Positions 46,385 through 58,722 of a stretch of DNA of 64,000 bases are shown one piece after another. Both the position numbers and the translations under genes were made by a program. Positions within the stretch are counted from its first letter, which is position 1, and every line of letters begins with the position of its first letter. The notes beneath the pieces are model-generated. The model was not told the origin of the DNA and did not search any database. It saw only the letters and a program-made list of their open reading frames with translations. Origin of the DNA: Piliocolobus tephrosceles (Eukaryota > Chordata > Mammalia > Primates > Cercopithecidae); NCBI RefSeq assembly GCF_002776525.5, contig NC_045444.1:28802702-28866701 (forward strand), in the 5' to 3' direction.

Positions 46385-46965
46385 ATCCCAGCACATGTTC
46401 ATGCATTGCTTTGTATTGTTCATTCTTATTTCATAGGTAATAGACTTGTTCCATGGCTGGATTGTAAATGTCTTGAAGTTAGAGGCCATGACTTGTATTT
46501 TCTTTATTATATCGTACTTCTACTTAGATTGCTTTTGGTACTAGTACTTGTTCAGGAAAGACATGCTTGTGAATTGATGTAATGAGAAATTAAAAGTTTA
46601 TTAAAACAATGTTGCTAGTTGCAGATATTAATAAATATATGCCTAACATTTGTTGTGAAAGCCATTTTTTCAATATAATTAGATATATTAGTATATTGTT
46701 TTCAAAATTAATTATGTGGATCTCAACTTAGCATTTTCTCTAGGAAGGATTTCTCTAATTCCTTAAATTTGAATTAGTAGCCCTTCTTTGATCTATCTCT
46801 CAATAGCAGCTGGGTCTGGACTCTATTCCAGCCCCATCGCACTAAAATTGCCTATTTCCTTTATTGCCGTTACTGAGCTATAAGCTATTTGAAGGGAGGA
46901 CTATGTCTTATTTATTGTTTTACTATTAAGACTTCGTATAAAGGCTGGCACACTGTAATTCTCCA
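46385..46965 (+). repeat. L2 3' end relics, sense
   Basis: Two successive L2-like tails. At 46385-46555: gctttgtattgttcattctt, gattgtaaatgtcttgaagt, tagaggccatgacttgta. At 46735-46965: gaaggatttctctaattcct, aagctatttgaagggaggac, tatgtcttatttattgtttt, ggctggcacactgtaattct, ccaataaatagg. The second is the clearer. Confidence 0.6.
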
Positions 46966-47723
46966 ATAAATAGGAAAATAAATGATTTATTTGTTTGGTT
47001 TTATTTTAAATAAATTTGGATTACACAGAAAATAAAGTACACAAATAATTATAAAGAGCTGGATTATTCTGTAAAAATGACGCATAAAAAGTTTGCTCTG
47101 AAGTAGTTCATGAAACATGGCAAAAGTTAGGCTGAAAATGGAGCTCAGTAAATGTCTGTGTTTGTGTTTGTCTGTATGTTTATACATAAAATATATATGC
47201 ACTTATATTTCAACAGTGCAAAACGTGCCCCAAAGATATTTACATAAAAATTATAATATATATAAAATCCAAATTATGGTTATTTAAAAAATTAATCAAA
47301 AATTATTATATAATTTTTAATTGTGAATTTTCTATGCCACTATACCAAGTATAAACTAATATCAGAAGAACCATTAGAATATTCAGAAATAGTTTTCTTA
47401 ATTTACCTGCCTACACTTCAGGCTATTTGTTGATTTACTTGCATATAACAGGATTTCTCTGCAGCCTCAGTTCTAAATAAATGAAACTCACTTTGAATAT
47501 TACTAATTATAGACAATACAGTAATAGATAATAGATCTATTTGCCAAATACTCTATTTTAGCCCCAATGACCTTGGAAAAGTAACATCGGGAAGTCCTGC
47601 TAAACAGAAGCAAAAACAATAATTTTTAAGTTTTTTACCTTGCAACTTATCTCACTCTTTTTTGCTGCATATCTGTATATTTTTCTGTTCTCTCTTTTTC
47701 CTTCTTTCTCTCCCTCTCTCATT
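46966..47723. other. AT-rich intron
   Basis: Dominated by A/T words (47240-47330 is almost pure A/T). No family or exon recognised. Confidence 0.5.
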
Positions 47724-47779
47724 CACACACACACACACACACACTGTACACACACACACATACTCTCTCACACACACAG
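47724..47779. repeat. Interrupted CA dinucleotide repeat
   Basis: Three CA blocks: 47724-47744, 47748-47760 after a ctgt interruption, and 47769-47778 after tactctct. A CT-rich run (47688-47720) precedes it. The 82-codon open frame through it is repeat-derived. Confidence 0.95.
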
Positions 47780-49610
47780 TGCCACTAGTTCTAAAAAGTT
47801 TTGGAACTACCAATCAGCTTACTTCCTAGTCTTGACTTGGGTTTTCCTGGATCATCTCTTTGAGCGCTTATCTTGCTGTGTCTTGTGAACATGGATAACA
47901 TTCAACTTTTATCCATCAATCTCGATTTGAATTGCATTTCTTACTTAGTGTTATTTTAAAGGCAAAAATGTTATTTTCATCCCAAATTCTTATTTATGAA
48001 TTATCTATATTGATGAGCAATGCCCCAGTAATCACCCATTTCCCCAGAGAGAAAATCTGATTAATTACAGGCCATTCATTATCGTTCACACTGACACTTT
48101 AATTATTTTTCAGAACCTATGAAGTTTTATTTACAACTGATTAATCTGATACTTGTTCTTTTTATCAGGACTCACATACTCTTTCCACACTCTGGTATGT
48201 TCCCTACTTTCATCTCTCCAACTTTCCTCACTTCCACCATGCCTTAGGGTGGCTTCCAGGGTCATCCAGGAGTCCTGGCAGTAGTTTCCTTGGCCGTACC
48301 TACCAGGATGAGCTATTATATATGAAATAATATACAGGAAAATATTTCTGAGAATTAATGACATTCTTTCCTTTGGTGTTATTATCCATCATCTCTACTC
48401 TATGGATCTTCAGGCATATTTATTTCTAAAATGTTGGGATATATAAATCTCATTTCCTTTATATCTCATATTCAGATAACTCTACTAAACATTCTCCAGG
48501 AAACATGAGAGACCTTGGCTTTGGGCCAAATTTATTAGGTCTACCATGTTGTAGAACAATTATTCACATTGTAAAATGAAATCTGCCATTTTGGATGCTC
48601 TCATAGAGGCTAACACCCTTTGGGAGTCATGCTCCCTTTCTTAATGTTCCTTTTAAGAAAATAGATTGCAAGCAGCATAGTTAAACAGAACAAAGCATTT
48701 ATTTCTTTTGAATATTGGCCAAAATACATTCCTAATCTGAATCTAAAATTTCAGGGTGGAAACTACCCAGTTCACTGACCAAAGACGTTATTTATGCCAC
48801 ATGTATGTAAATCCATAGGATTTCAGTAGAAGAGACGGAAATCATTTCCTGAGAATCAGTGTGGTTGCTTAGAAAGTGCTATAATATTGCAACAGTTTTG
48901 TACATGAATCATCAAATCTGTCAATATGCATTTGTTTCCTGATCTTGTATATTCTCTATTATAACTGTTCATGAGACCTAATTATTTTCAGGGTACTTTT
49001 TCTTTTCCCCCTAAAGAAATGATCAAGAAAAAGAACCCTGTTTATAACATGTTAAATCTTTATCTTGTTTATTTTTATCAACAGAGTGTAAGACATGTCT
49101 ATGGATAACCCTGCAGGAGTCAAAAGCCTGTGGCAGGTTTTACAGAATCATCTGCTACCTCCTGAGCTAGGAGGATTTTGAGGACAGAGCTCAGGAAGTT
49201 GCCATGGCTTGGGGCAAAGCAGGCTTTTGCAGATAAATCTTAAGTCCCAGATTCTACCTTTTGGAGCCAGATATCTTTTTGTGGATTAATTAATACTTGT
49301 GAGGTCTTTGAGCATGAAAGACATTGTGAGAATACAGTGTTTTCTCATTTTAAAACAAAGGACAGAGACTTTGGGGGAATAATTCTATTGATCAAGCTGG
49401 GCTTTCCTTAAACTGCTGAAAAACTCCAAAAGCTCTTTAGTCTTTCAAAAGTCTACTTGGGTAAGACAAAATTAGATTTTTTTGAAATATCCTTCCAGAT
49501 CTTCAAGCTGTTAATAATGAGTCATGTAACAATAATAAGTTATATAATTTAATAATGCTAATAGAAACCATTTCTAAGTTTTCATTATTTCGTATCCCTT
49601 TCCTTTTCTC
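47780..49610. other. Intron, nothing assignable
   Basis: No repeat or exon recognised over about 1.8 kb. AT-rich throughout. Confidence 0.45.
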
Positions 49611-50145
49611 AATTCAAGTATTTGTTGAGTATATTAATTCAAGTATTTGTTGAGGCCTTCACTGTGCTAGGCTAGGAGTATGTGATAATATGCTAACTGG
49701 CCATGGCCTTTTCTAGAGAAGCATTCAGTCTAGGGATGAACAGAAGTGTTAAATAAAGAAAGGCATAATTCTATAAGTGCAAATTACAAAATGTGCTATG
49801 ATAAAAGAAAAACAAGTTTCTGTGAGAACGTATACTGGATTAAGTAGTCATACGTGGATTCTTTGAAATGGCCAGTTAACTTAAGATTTTGCAAGATTGA
49901 TAGAGTTTGCCAAGCAAAGAACTGGAAGAAAGAAGAATGTTGAAGCAGAAAGAAACAAGTGCAAAGGTCACCAGGTCGGAACAAAGTTGTTACACCTGAA
50001 AAACTGCAAGAATTCCATAGCAGCCAGAATATCATGAACAAGGGAAAAGAGTCACGGGTTTTGAGAGAGAGGCAGTGCCCAGATTGCAAAGGGCCTTGAA
50101 GTGATGGTAAGAAGTTCAGAAGCCATTGAACACAGAAACAAATGA
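49611..50145 (-). repeat. L2 relic, antisense, with a short duplication at its edge
   Basis: The ordered reverse L2 words are caagtatttgttgaggcctt, cactgtgctaggctaggagt, agagaagcattcagtctagg, aacaagtgcaaaggtcacca, gcaaagggccttgaagtgat, agttcagaagccattgaaca. The 148-codon open frame on the - strand at 49796-50242 falls inside this relic and is not called as a gene. Confidence 0.7.
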
Positions 50146-52378
50146 CAATACCTCTCCCATCCAGCCCCACATTTGAAATCCATTTAACTGTAGAGTAGAG
50201 TAAAAGAACACACACAACAGCAACAATAAAGGCTATTAACATTGAGCAATCCTTTCTTCCCCACTGCCTAGACTGAAATTAGGTTATAACACAGAAATTG
50301 AATTACACTAATAAGTTGCCCAGACAGTAACCAGGAAGGCCATTCTCACTGAAGTCCAATGACAGGCAAAGAACGAGGAACATATTTACATCAAAGACAC
50401 AGAGAAATAGAATTCAGGGGAGAAGAAGAGAGAGCGATGGTGGGTGGAAGTTGGGTGGTGCATGAGGGAGGGAGAGGTGAGCTGTAATAAAAGTCTCCAG
50501 AAGACTGAAGAAAGTTCTTGAGATACAAACGGGGTGCCTTCCTCAGCCCATTTCCCAAACAGAACCTGGATTCCTTGGTGGTGACCAAATGAAACACACT
50601 GGTTGCCAGATGAAAGATTCAGAAAAAAAGTCTTATGGGGGCTCTTAAACATCAAATAACAGCATTTTCAAAATGACATTTTGATAAGTTAGGGGTGAAT
50701 AAATCAGAGACATGCAGATAAAATTTCCCTTGAAATACACAGAGGTTTAACATGATGGGGAAAAGCACTTGGCAAAACATAATATGTGCTTTGCCAAACC
50801 TAACATTTGAAAAATGGTTTAAGACATTCAGCATAATCCCAAAGCTGGACATGTTGTCTTATCCTAAGTGAGAGAAAGAGAGGGAGGTTACCCATGAAAG
50901 CATTGCTCAACAAACGTATTAAAGAATGTAAATAAGTTGAAATGAGTAAACCATGCCTAACCCTGAAATCAAATTTCATGCTGAAATCAAACCTGCTTAT
51001 CAAGGACCTCTTTGAGAATTCCTGGTAACTTCTTTCTGGACACCACTCATGTATGACCCGGAACCATTCTTCTTTGCTTTTCTTCCACTCGTCTTCACAT
51101 GCAATCATTGCATCCAACTTTAGATATTTGGTTTACTACTTCTTAAAAATGTGCACACACAGTAAATTATGTATTTACATCAGACAAAAACATCATACTG
51201 AATCTCTAAAGGCATAACATTTCCTTCTTGAGCTGTATTTAAGGCAGTTCTAAAATTAAGACTTTTTAAAATGTTTAAAAACTATTAGTACTTTATATGA
51301 TGTACAGATAAGCTGGAGTTTTAAGGTATTTTTTCTGCTTTTGATTCTGTTCTTAATGGATTATGCCCACTGTGAGTTCACTGATAATGAGCAAATCAAA
51401 TATAGCATGAATAGCAGAGCCAGTATAAGAACAAGTGAATATTGGGAAGAAAATGTAAGCAATGAGTTCCAAAGAGAAAGAGTGCAACCTAAAAACAAAG
51501 TAAAAAAATAATAATAAAAGCAATAGAAAAAAGAAAGGCAGATAGGGTAGGTATTTCTATGGATAGTGGAGAAGCAAAAAATGGCAGGGGTGGGGGGGAT
51601 TTAAGAAGGAAAGTGAAGCATCATTTGGGGGTAAAATAATGTAATCAAATGTGTCCTCATTCTGTGCTCTTTAATAGAAATCATTGAAACAGACAAGATT
51701 AACAGCAAAGTACTATGATCTATTAAAAGTTCAGAGAAAGTATAGCAGCTGCCTCATTATTAAATAGGAAAATAATTAAATGCTAAATCTGCTTGATAAT
51801 TATAGCGGCCCGGGGTTGTAGTTATAGAGGAATGATGCAGAGTTCTTTTAGAGAGAGGTCAGTCAGTCACACAGAAGGTTTCATAGGGTGATGCTACTTT
51901 AAAGGGATCATCTCAGTTTAGGCCTGGGGCCTGTCTCAGCATTGTGGATCCAGAAAAAAAATCATATTTATCATCATTATTAGTGTTTACTGAGATGATG
52001 ATCCCTTGAGTCTATCTCACAGTACATAATAGGGAATATTCTGATACTATTTAAGACACCCGCTTTCTATATCGAAGGACCTAAGAAGCTGAATTAGGAT
52101 TCAGATGGTTGCCAATGAGCACATTCTCAGAACAAAGGGGAAGAGAACAATAACTTAAATACATCAGCAGAGAAAATGTTATGAGGCATAAAGGACATGT
52201 GGTTCTGGTATTAAAAGTCAAACCCTTCTCATCAAAATCTGGTAAAAGTTGTAGATTAAGTTTATTTCCATTTATAAACAGAAAGGGTTATTTTAACAGA
52301 ACCTTTTGGTGTAATGGTGTAGATGAAAGTCTATTATTTGCAACTGTATCTGAGAGCAACATGAAGCCTTCTCACAAG
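50146..52378. other. Intron, nothing assignable
   Basis: Purine-rich and AT-rich intron. The open frames at 50386-51117 on the - strand (up to 105 codons) overlap in different frames and carry no recognisable domain. Confidence 0.45.
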
Positions 52379-52402
52379 AAACAAAACAAAACAAAACAAA
52401 AC
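52379..52402. repeat. AAAAC pentanucleotide repeat
   Basis: About five units of AAAAC. No Alu is attached to it, so it is not a SINE tail that I can see. Confidence 0.9.
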
Positions 52403-53471
52403 TACAGTGTCTGTATGTACAGTTTACAGGCTAGTCTTTCTGCCATGATTGTTACCTTTAATCAAAGGTTGTCTTCTGCTCTGCTCTCTTGTCTGTCACC
52501 TCCAACATAGGTTGATAAACAGGTGCTATCTGGGCATCCCACTGCCATTCATTCTTCTCATCTGTATCGCAGCACGGCTGTTTCTGCCGAGCACTTCCTC
52601 AATGCTTGCAGGCTGGCTGGCATCCAATCTGAACAAATTGCTGATCTTTCCAACCATTTAGTGTTAAATAGGGCTTCTAAGGAACATTGGACAAATAGCT
52701 CAAGAAGCCAGATTTAACATCTAAAGATTGGTTGACATTTCTTAAGTATACATAGTTAGGGACTGCTACTACTTTAAAGAACTTCAACTCGGCCTAGAAT
52801 TTGGCGTGTAGTATCCTAAACTTAGACCTAAAGCTGTAAGTAATTTTGTAAATTACTGGAGACAAGACTATCTGCGCTCTAGATGACCAGCATGCTCAAC
52901 TGGAATGAATAGATCATTGTTCCTTCAAACCATGGGATTAACATTGAGTAGGAATCATTATTAGTGTAATCAATACAGTATCATATATAAACCCACATGC
53001 AAAATGCATAGCAATCTTCTGCTTGCCCTAATACTTCTTTCCATACACTATGATACTCCCAGAATAATTGATTCCTGGTGCCTGAAACATGGTGACGTAT
53101 TTCAAACTATGATGACAAGGAATAGTAAAGTAATTAATCGTACGTCATGGAAGCTTCACTTGCCAGCATGAAACCTTTTACAATGAATGCAGTGCTTTCA
53201 GTGCAGAAAGCATAATTGGAATTTTCTATCCGGGCTACAAGATGGCCTGAGTCTGCGAGATAATTTAAGCGGGGCATGGTATCCAGTCCCCCAAAAAGAG
53301 GAACAGGAATATCTTGAGAATGAACTCCCAGGAGTTTAAGCCTCAAGAGGATTAAAATTGTCCTGTTAATCTTTGCAGCTCTATTGTAAGTAGAAAAACT
53401 GGCATTTAGAGGAAAGAAGTGTTATTAAAAATGTGTTGAAAAGAATGAATTAAGTGTACATCAAGTATGAA
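52403..53471. other. Intron, nothing assignable
   Basis: No repeat or exon recognised in about 1.1 kb. Confidence 0.45.
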
Positions 53472-53485
53472 AAAGACAATGAAAG

Positions 53486-53785
53486 GGCCGGGTGCGGTGG
53501 CTCATGCCTGTAATCCCAGCACTTTGGGAGGCCGAGAAGGGTGGATCACCTGAGGTCAGGAGTTCGAGACCAGCCTGACCAACATTGAGAAACACTGTCT
53601 CTGCTGAAAATACAAAATTAGCCGGGCATGGTGGCACATGCCTATAATCCCAGCTAATCGGGAGGCTGAGGCAGGAGAATTGTTTGAACCCGGGAAGAGG
53701 AGGTTGCGGTAAGCTGAGATCACGCCATTGCACTCTAGCCCAGGCAACAACAGCGAAACTCTATCTCAAAACAAATAAAATAAAG
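53486..53785 (+). mobile_element. AluS SINE, sense
   Basis: A complete forward Alu from ggccgggtgcggtggctcat to ctctatctcaaaacaaataa. Likely target duplication at 53472-53485 and 53782-53795 (aaagacaatgaa versus aaagaagatgaa). Its CpG sites are better preserved than in most copies here. Confidence 0.95.
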
Positions 53786-53795
53786 AAGATGAAGG

Positions 53796-55224
53796 AAAAT
53801 AAACACCTGATCTCTGAAGTGAGAATGTGTGCACAGGGGTAGGACATATACTACATGTAGAAATGTGCATGTAAACATTTAACAAATATGCATGGTGGTA
53901 GCAAGTGTAGTAGGTAATAGAACATAGCAGAAGCATTATTAGCTTCTTCTAATGACATGGAAGGCAGCCTGGACTTTGGAAAATGATATAAGAGAAGTAA
54001 CTAACTTGCTATTCGGTTCTTCCTCATTTTTCCTGGGACCTCTGTATGGTCATTCCTGAAAAGTCTGTTGCATTGATCCAAGACCATGGAACTGACTCAG
54101 TCATTGATGACATTCATGTCACATTTATTGAGTCTTAACTTGAGAAATCCAGCCCTTGGCATCAATCTCAAGTATTCCGGGAAAAGTCCTGCAGTGTCTG
54201 AGGAAATATTACTTATGTATTCAAGGAAAGAGAATTCTATTATGTACACCTTGAACCCATTTATGTTGATTTCTCCCTGTAAGAGTATTAACTTTTTCCT
54301 TTCACATTTCCTATCTCTTTTAGAGAAATTTTCATCAATAATTTATCTTTGTGGGTAGCAAATGTCTACCGAGGTGTCTTTTGTGAATTTTTGGAAAAAA
54401 CATCTGGGGCTATATTTTTAGCTGAGAACACATGCATCAATTTTTATGATGGGTTGATAGGTTTTGTAGTTTTTTGGTAGATAAAATCCAGGTTTTGGGG
54501 TAACTGTTAATCAGAAGAAAGCTTAAATAAAACGATACATTTTTCTATGGTTACGTAACAAAATTTCTCAGTATGCCTTCCTAAAGAAAGGGACCTCCTC
54601 TGTGGTGCTAACTGCTATTGAAAACATCTTTCTTCCAAACATTTGTGGATACCAATGATACCCAGAGTTAAACACTACATTTATTATATGGATTTTACGA
54701 GGTAGACAAATAAAATTCCCTGGCATCAAGAAAAAGGGACAGTATACATAGAATAAAATGTGGCAAAAGCAAATGAATAGATGTATACAAATACAAAAAC
54801 AAAAAGGCACCAGTGAATACCATAGTTCTCAAAATTATCCAAGAAAGCTTCCTTAGATGCTTTAGACTTGTGGAAAGCATGGTGAAGTAAAAGAAACTTT
54901 CTGGATATGGAGATAAGTAAAAAACATTTTGGCTATCTTTTGCATAAATCATCATCATTATTATCTCTATCATTATTTATTTAGTCAAAATTGTATTCAT
55001 CAAATGCATTTTAAAACTAAGTCCTGTGCTATGTATTAGGAATAAAACAAGGCAGAAAAACTCTCACCTATATCAGAGTAGACATGTAACCAGTGAAATT
55101 TTCGTGATTTGGAACAACTTGTTTACCTCTAAATGTCTCTTCCTTTCACTTGTAATATTGAAGATAAATTTTTTGGCTTGCCCAGTTTACTATAAATATG
55201 TAAATAAACATTTAAATATTCATT
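53796..55224. other. Intron, nothing assignable
   Basis: AT-rich intron. Open frames of 80-92 codons at 54086-54973 on both strands overlap and lack any domain. Confidence 0.45.
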
Positions 55225-55500
55225 CATTTACTTATTAGTTCAAACAATTTTATTATTTTGACTATTGGTACTACCAAAATATTCCAGAAGCTAGGAATGC
55301 AGGTGTAAAAGGTACACAGTTTTTTGCCTTTGATGGACTCACGGCACATCATTTGCATGCAAGCACAGACAAATAAGCAGACATTTACAACATGATCTCA
55401 TATGTGCTGTCACAGTGATAATGGCAAACTGAAAATGGAGATATAGGATAGTGCACCTAAAAGAGATGGCAGAAATCATGGAAAGACCCTCTAATAAAAA
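55225..55500 (-). repeat. L2 3' end relic, antisense
   Basis: Starts attcattcatttacttatta like a reverse LINE2 tail and continues agaagctaggaatgcaggtg, gcctttgatggactcacgg, gacaaataagcagacattta, tgtcacagtgataatggc. Decayed. Confidence 0.6.
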
Positions 55501-55528
55501 AAATACACATTAAAATTTGGTGTTCTGC

Positions 55529-55656
55529 TTATTTATTTTTTGAGATGGGGTTCTTGCTATGCTGCCCACGCTGGTGTCAAACTCCTAGGACCAACGGATT
55601 CTCCCACCCCAACCTCCCACATAGCTGCGATTATAGGCACTTGCCACCGCACCGAG
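55529..55656 (-). mobile_element. Alu monomer (FLAM-like), antisense
   Basis: A single arm: tttttgagatggggttcttg, ctatgctgcccacgctggtg, tcaaactcctaggaccaacg, gcgattataggcacttgcc. Strong divergence and a single arm suggest a pre-dimeric fossil element. Confidence 0.82.
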
Positions 55657-56630
55657 TTTTACTAATTTAATTTTGAAGTAGATTAAATATACTTAAGACT
55701 TTTGTGAGATGAAGACATGGTCATGGTGGACTATTTCAGCTGGGGGGATAACATGGGGTAGCACTGAGGGAGCGTGGTCCTCTGATACTAGGCAGGTCAG
55801 GGCGAAGGGTGTGCGCAATTCACTAAGAGTGAAAGATGAAGGCTAATGATTTGGGATGGGGCATGTGAGGCAGACAGAGGAGGGTAGAAATAGGATGCTA
55901 AGAAATTAAAATACCTAGCATAGACTTTGGAGGGAGTCAACACATCACAATTTGCATTGTGCAAATTTATTTTGCCAAAAACTCCACAAACACTTCTGCA
56001 GAGTTATAATGACTTGTTGAATTTCCTTTAAGAAACTTGCAGCTCTATTAGAAATGAAAGCCAATACAGTATATGCAAATAGTAAAAGGAAGCAATCCTA
56101 CATCATGAAAGAAGACAATGAGATACTGCTACTACAGGGTCTCTTGGCAATTGACCAGAATATATGAAATGTTGCTATTTTAAATGCCCTTCCATGATTC
56201 AACTAGCTCAGTCACCTGGTCCCACTGAGGTCTTCCTTTATCCTGGCTTCAGAAGGTACACGGGGAGGCTTGAGAAGAAGAACTTTTCTAAGAATACTTG
56301 GTAAAATAAACGAAGGCTTTCAATTTGTCTTTCTTTTACCATTTGTAATCAATTTTTTAAGCAAGTGACTCCAATGCCCAGAAAGCAAAGTCAATAAAGG
56401 TGTATCACTATCTAACAAATCATTCACATTCCTCTTCATAATCTATCTTTTAGATATGTAACAGCTTGTAATGACTATGAGTTTGCAGGCAGTTCCCATA
56501 AGCTATACATGCATTATTAATAAAGTTCTATGACTGAAAACTTCCATCACTGCAATGACTCTTGAAAAGCATAGGTTTATTCAAACCAACAATGCATAGT
56601 AGTTTGTCATAGTTTTAACATATGCGTTCT
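55657..56630. other. Intron upstream of the second exon
   Basis: The first 300 bases may continue the antisense L2 (gatgaagacatggtcatggt, gggcatgtgaggcagacaga), but this is uncertain. The rest is unassigned. Pyrimidine-rich ttcttcttgcag ends it. Confidence 0.4.
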
Positions 56631-56638
56631 TCTTGCAG

Positions 56639-56700
56639 ATGGTTGAAAAAGAAGGTTATCTGCAAAAAGCTAAAATTGCAGATGGAGGAAAGAAACTAAG
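56639..56700 (+). CDS. ARHGAP15: ARHGAP15 coding exon: start of the PH domain
   Basis: A 62-nt internal exon. The acceptor is good (ttcttcttgcag, ending at 56638) and the donor is gtaaca starting at 56701, with C rather than G at position +5. It translates as MVEKEGYLQK then AKIADGGKKL, plus two bases (AG) of a split arginine codon. This is the first beta strand and turn of the ARHGAP15 PH domain; the pattern of a hydrophobic-Lys-Glu-Gly-Tyr/Trp-Leu is typical of PH domain starts. It joins in frame to the exon at 42397-42465 (phase 0) and leaves phase 2 for the next exon, which is outside the window. PH domains of this class bind membrane phosphoinositides and recruit the GAP to the membrane. 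The first codon is ATG, so a transcript starting in the upstream intron could in principle initiate here, but in the main mRNA it is an internal methionine. Confidence 0.95.
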
Positions 56701-58079
56701 GTAACAAAATTCTTTAATGCACTTTTATATAACTACGCTGGTTCTTCATATGCTCAACTTGTGCCATTGTTATTGTTTGGAATGCAAGGCCCTATGGTAC
56801 CAGACAAGAACAGTCTCCTCTGCTACCACTATAATCAACATTATTTTTAATGTAATTGCAGTTGTTAAAGAAAGGAACTACATTCTATATTGTTGAACAG
56901 AATATATTAATGAGGTGCTTTTTGTCCTCCTTGGACTTGAACTCATAAAACACTGAAAATAATTAAGATAATGGATTGTAATTTCTGTGATTGAAATATT
57001 AGAGAATGAATGCATTCATTCACAATATATGAAAGTCTCCATACAATACCTTGTGAGAGTAATTTCTTGAAGGATGGAGGATTTGAACTACTTTTGTAGC
57101 TCAAAATAGAAATTGATAAAGTAAAAGTAACAAATACAGAGGTGAGACAAATTTGAAAAGGGAATAAGAACTCTTCGGACAACAACAACAGCAACAAAAA
57201 TCTTGAAGAAAAAAAGTATGGTTGATAGGAGGTTAAAGAAAGATGATAATTGTGTTGTATATACAGTATGTTTATAAATAATCACCTCCATTTTAGAATT
57301 TTTGCTATTTCTCATATTGGTTCTGTTACATACTTAGCTTTGTGCTGGATGATACGCAAGCTACCAAATTTGTAGAAAATGCTCAAATTGAGATGCAAGG
57401 CATTTACTCTTAAATGTATTACTAACAATTAAAATTATATAGGATAAATGTGCTAATTAGCTACACAATGGGACACCTGTTAGTTGTATAATACAATTCA
57501 TTACTAGAATGACACTCTGGTCAACACTAGAGAATAAAGTCTGCTTTTGTTTGATGGCTATAATGAATTTTCTATATATTTATTTAAACAAAGTGAAATT
57601 GGTTGTGGGGGGAATCATCCATAATTTCACCACTTAAAATAGCTATTTCGGTTGTAAATAACAAGCTCTATTTTCTCTCCATAGTGTGTCTGATTCTGGG
57701 ATAGTGGACAGGGCCTTAAATCTTTGCCTGGACTATTTTTCTGGAGTGGCCCTGCAGCCACCCTCCCTTGAAGGGTTCAGGAGACAGATGCACAGGAGAC
57801 AAAATCAAATGCAAAGTTGCTTATAAACGTGTTTGTACTCTGTTTTATTATTTCACTTTGCATACCATTATGCATTCTTTCAGCCTTTTTTCCACTTAAA
57901 GTTATATGTTTTAGTTTTCCTTTTTGTTTTGTTGTTGTGGTGGTTATTGTTACCCCAGGTGCACAGAATTGAGTTGATTATATCCTTCAGTTTGCGGCCT
58001 TGTGCTATCATCATTCTGGGCAAGAGCCCTAGCTGGTTTTATTTTATTTTTAGTCTCTAATCCTTGTTTCAATCCCCTG
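56701..58079. other. Start of the intron after the second exon
   Basis: Begins gtaaca. No repeat family was firmly recognised before about 58080. Several open frames of 70-85 codons lack domains. Confidence 0.45.
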
Positions 58080-58298
58080 TAGACATTCATTTTAATGTAT
58101 TTAATGCATGTTTATCAAACTCATTCTCCATATATGTCTATATTTAGCTGTATATGCGGCATTCAAAAAAATAGTGTATAGTTGTGTATGTGTGAGTGTG
58201 TTCTATATAGCATAAATATTTTTGTATCATAAACCTTATTATGTTTCTTACTACTTTCATTCCATGTTAGCTCTTGGGCAGCTTTCTATGGTGCTATA

Positions 58299-58666
58299 CA
58301 GACATGCCTCTCTTAATGATGGAGATATGTCCTGAGAGATGCATCCTTAGGTGATTTAATCATCATGTGAGCATCATAGAGTGCACTACACAAGCCTAGA
58401 TGGTACATGATATAGCCTATTGCTCCTAGGCTACAAACATTTACAGCATGTTGCTGTGCTGAATACTGTAGGCAATTGTAACATAATGGTATTTGTATAT
58501 CTAAACATACCTAAACATGGAAACAGTAATGCATTCTGCTATGACGTTATGAAGAATACCATGTCACTAGGCAATAGGAATTTTTCAGCTTCATTACAAT
58601 CTCATAGGACTAATATCTATATGTCGTCCTCTGTGGATTAAAACATTTTTATGCAGTGCATGAACG
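58299..58666 (+). mobile_element. MER8-type Tigger-class miniature element, copy 1
   Basis: It starts cagacatgcctctcttaatg next to TA (58297-58298) and runs through gagcatcatagagtgcacta, tattgctcctaggctacaaa, atactgtaggcaattgtaac to about tgcatgaacg. It is non-coding in origin: such elements carry Tigger-type ends but no transposase. The family name (MER8) is from memory of the pattern. Confidence 0.8.
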
Positions 58667-58722
58667 TCTTTAAATCTAGTTCGTTTCTTCCAATTGCTGG
58701 CCGCTTCGCCATCGTTTATGTA

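Larger units (their letters stand above)
42466..56638 (+). other. ARHGAP15: ARHGAP15 intron between the two exons
   Basis: A complete intron of 14,173 nt, beginning gtgagt and ending ttcttcttgcag (GT-AG type). It contains an LTR-like relic just inside the donor, a large nested L2, two further L2 relics, an AluS, an Alu monomer and CA repeats, listed separately. Confidence 0.92.

Noticed and set aside
49796..50242. 148-codon open frame on the - strand
   Set aside because: It lies within an antisense L2 relic, does not give recognisable L2 protein, and has no splice or promoter context.
50800..51117. 105-codon open frame on the - strand
   Set aside because: No domain, no splice borders, overlapping frames of similar length nearby; expected by chance in a 64-kb window.
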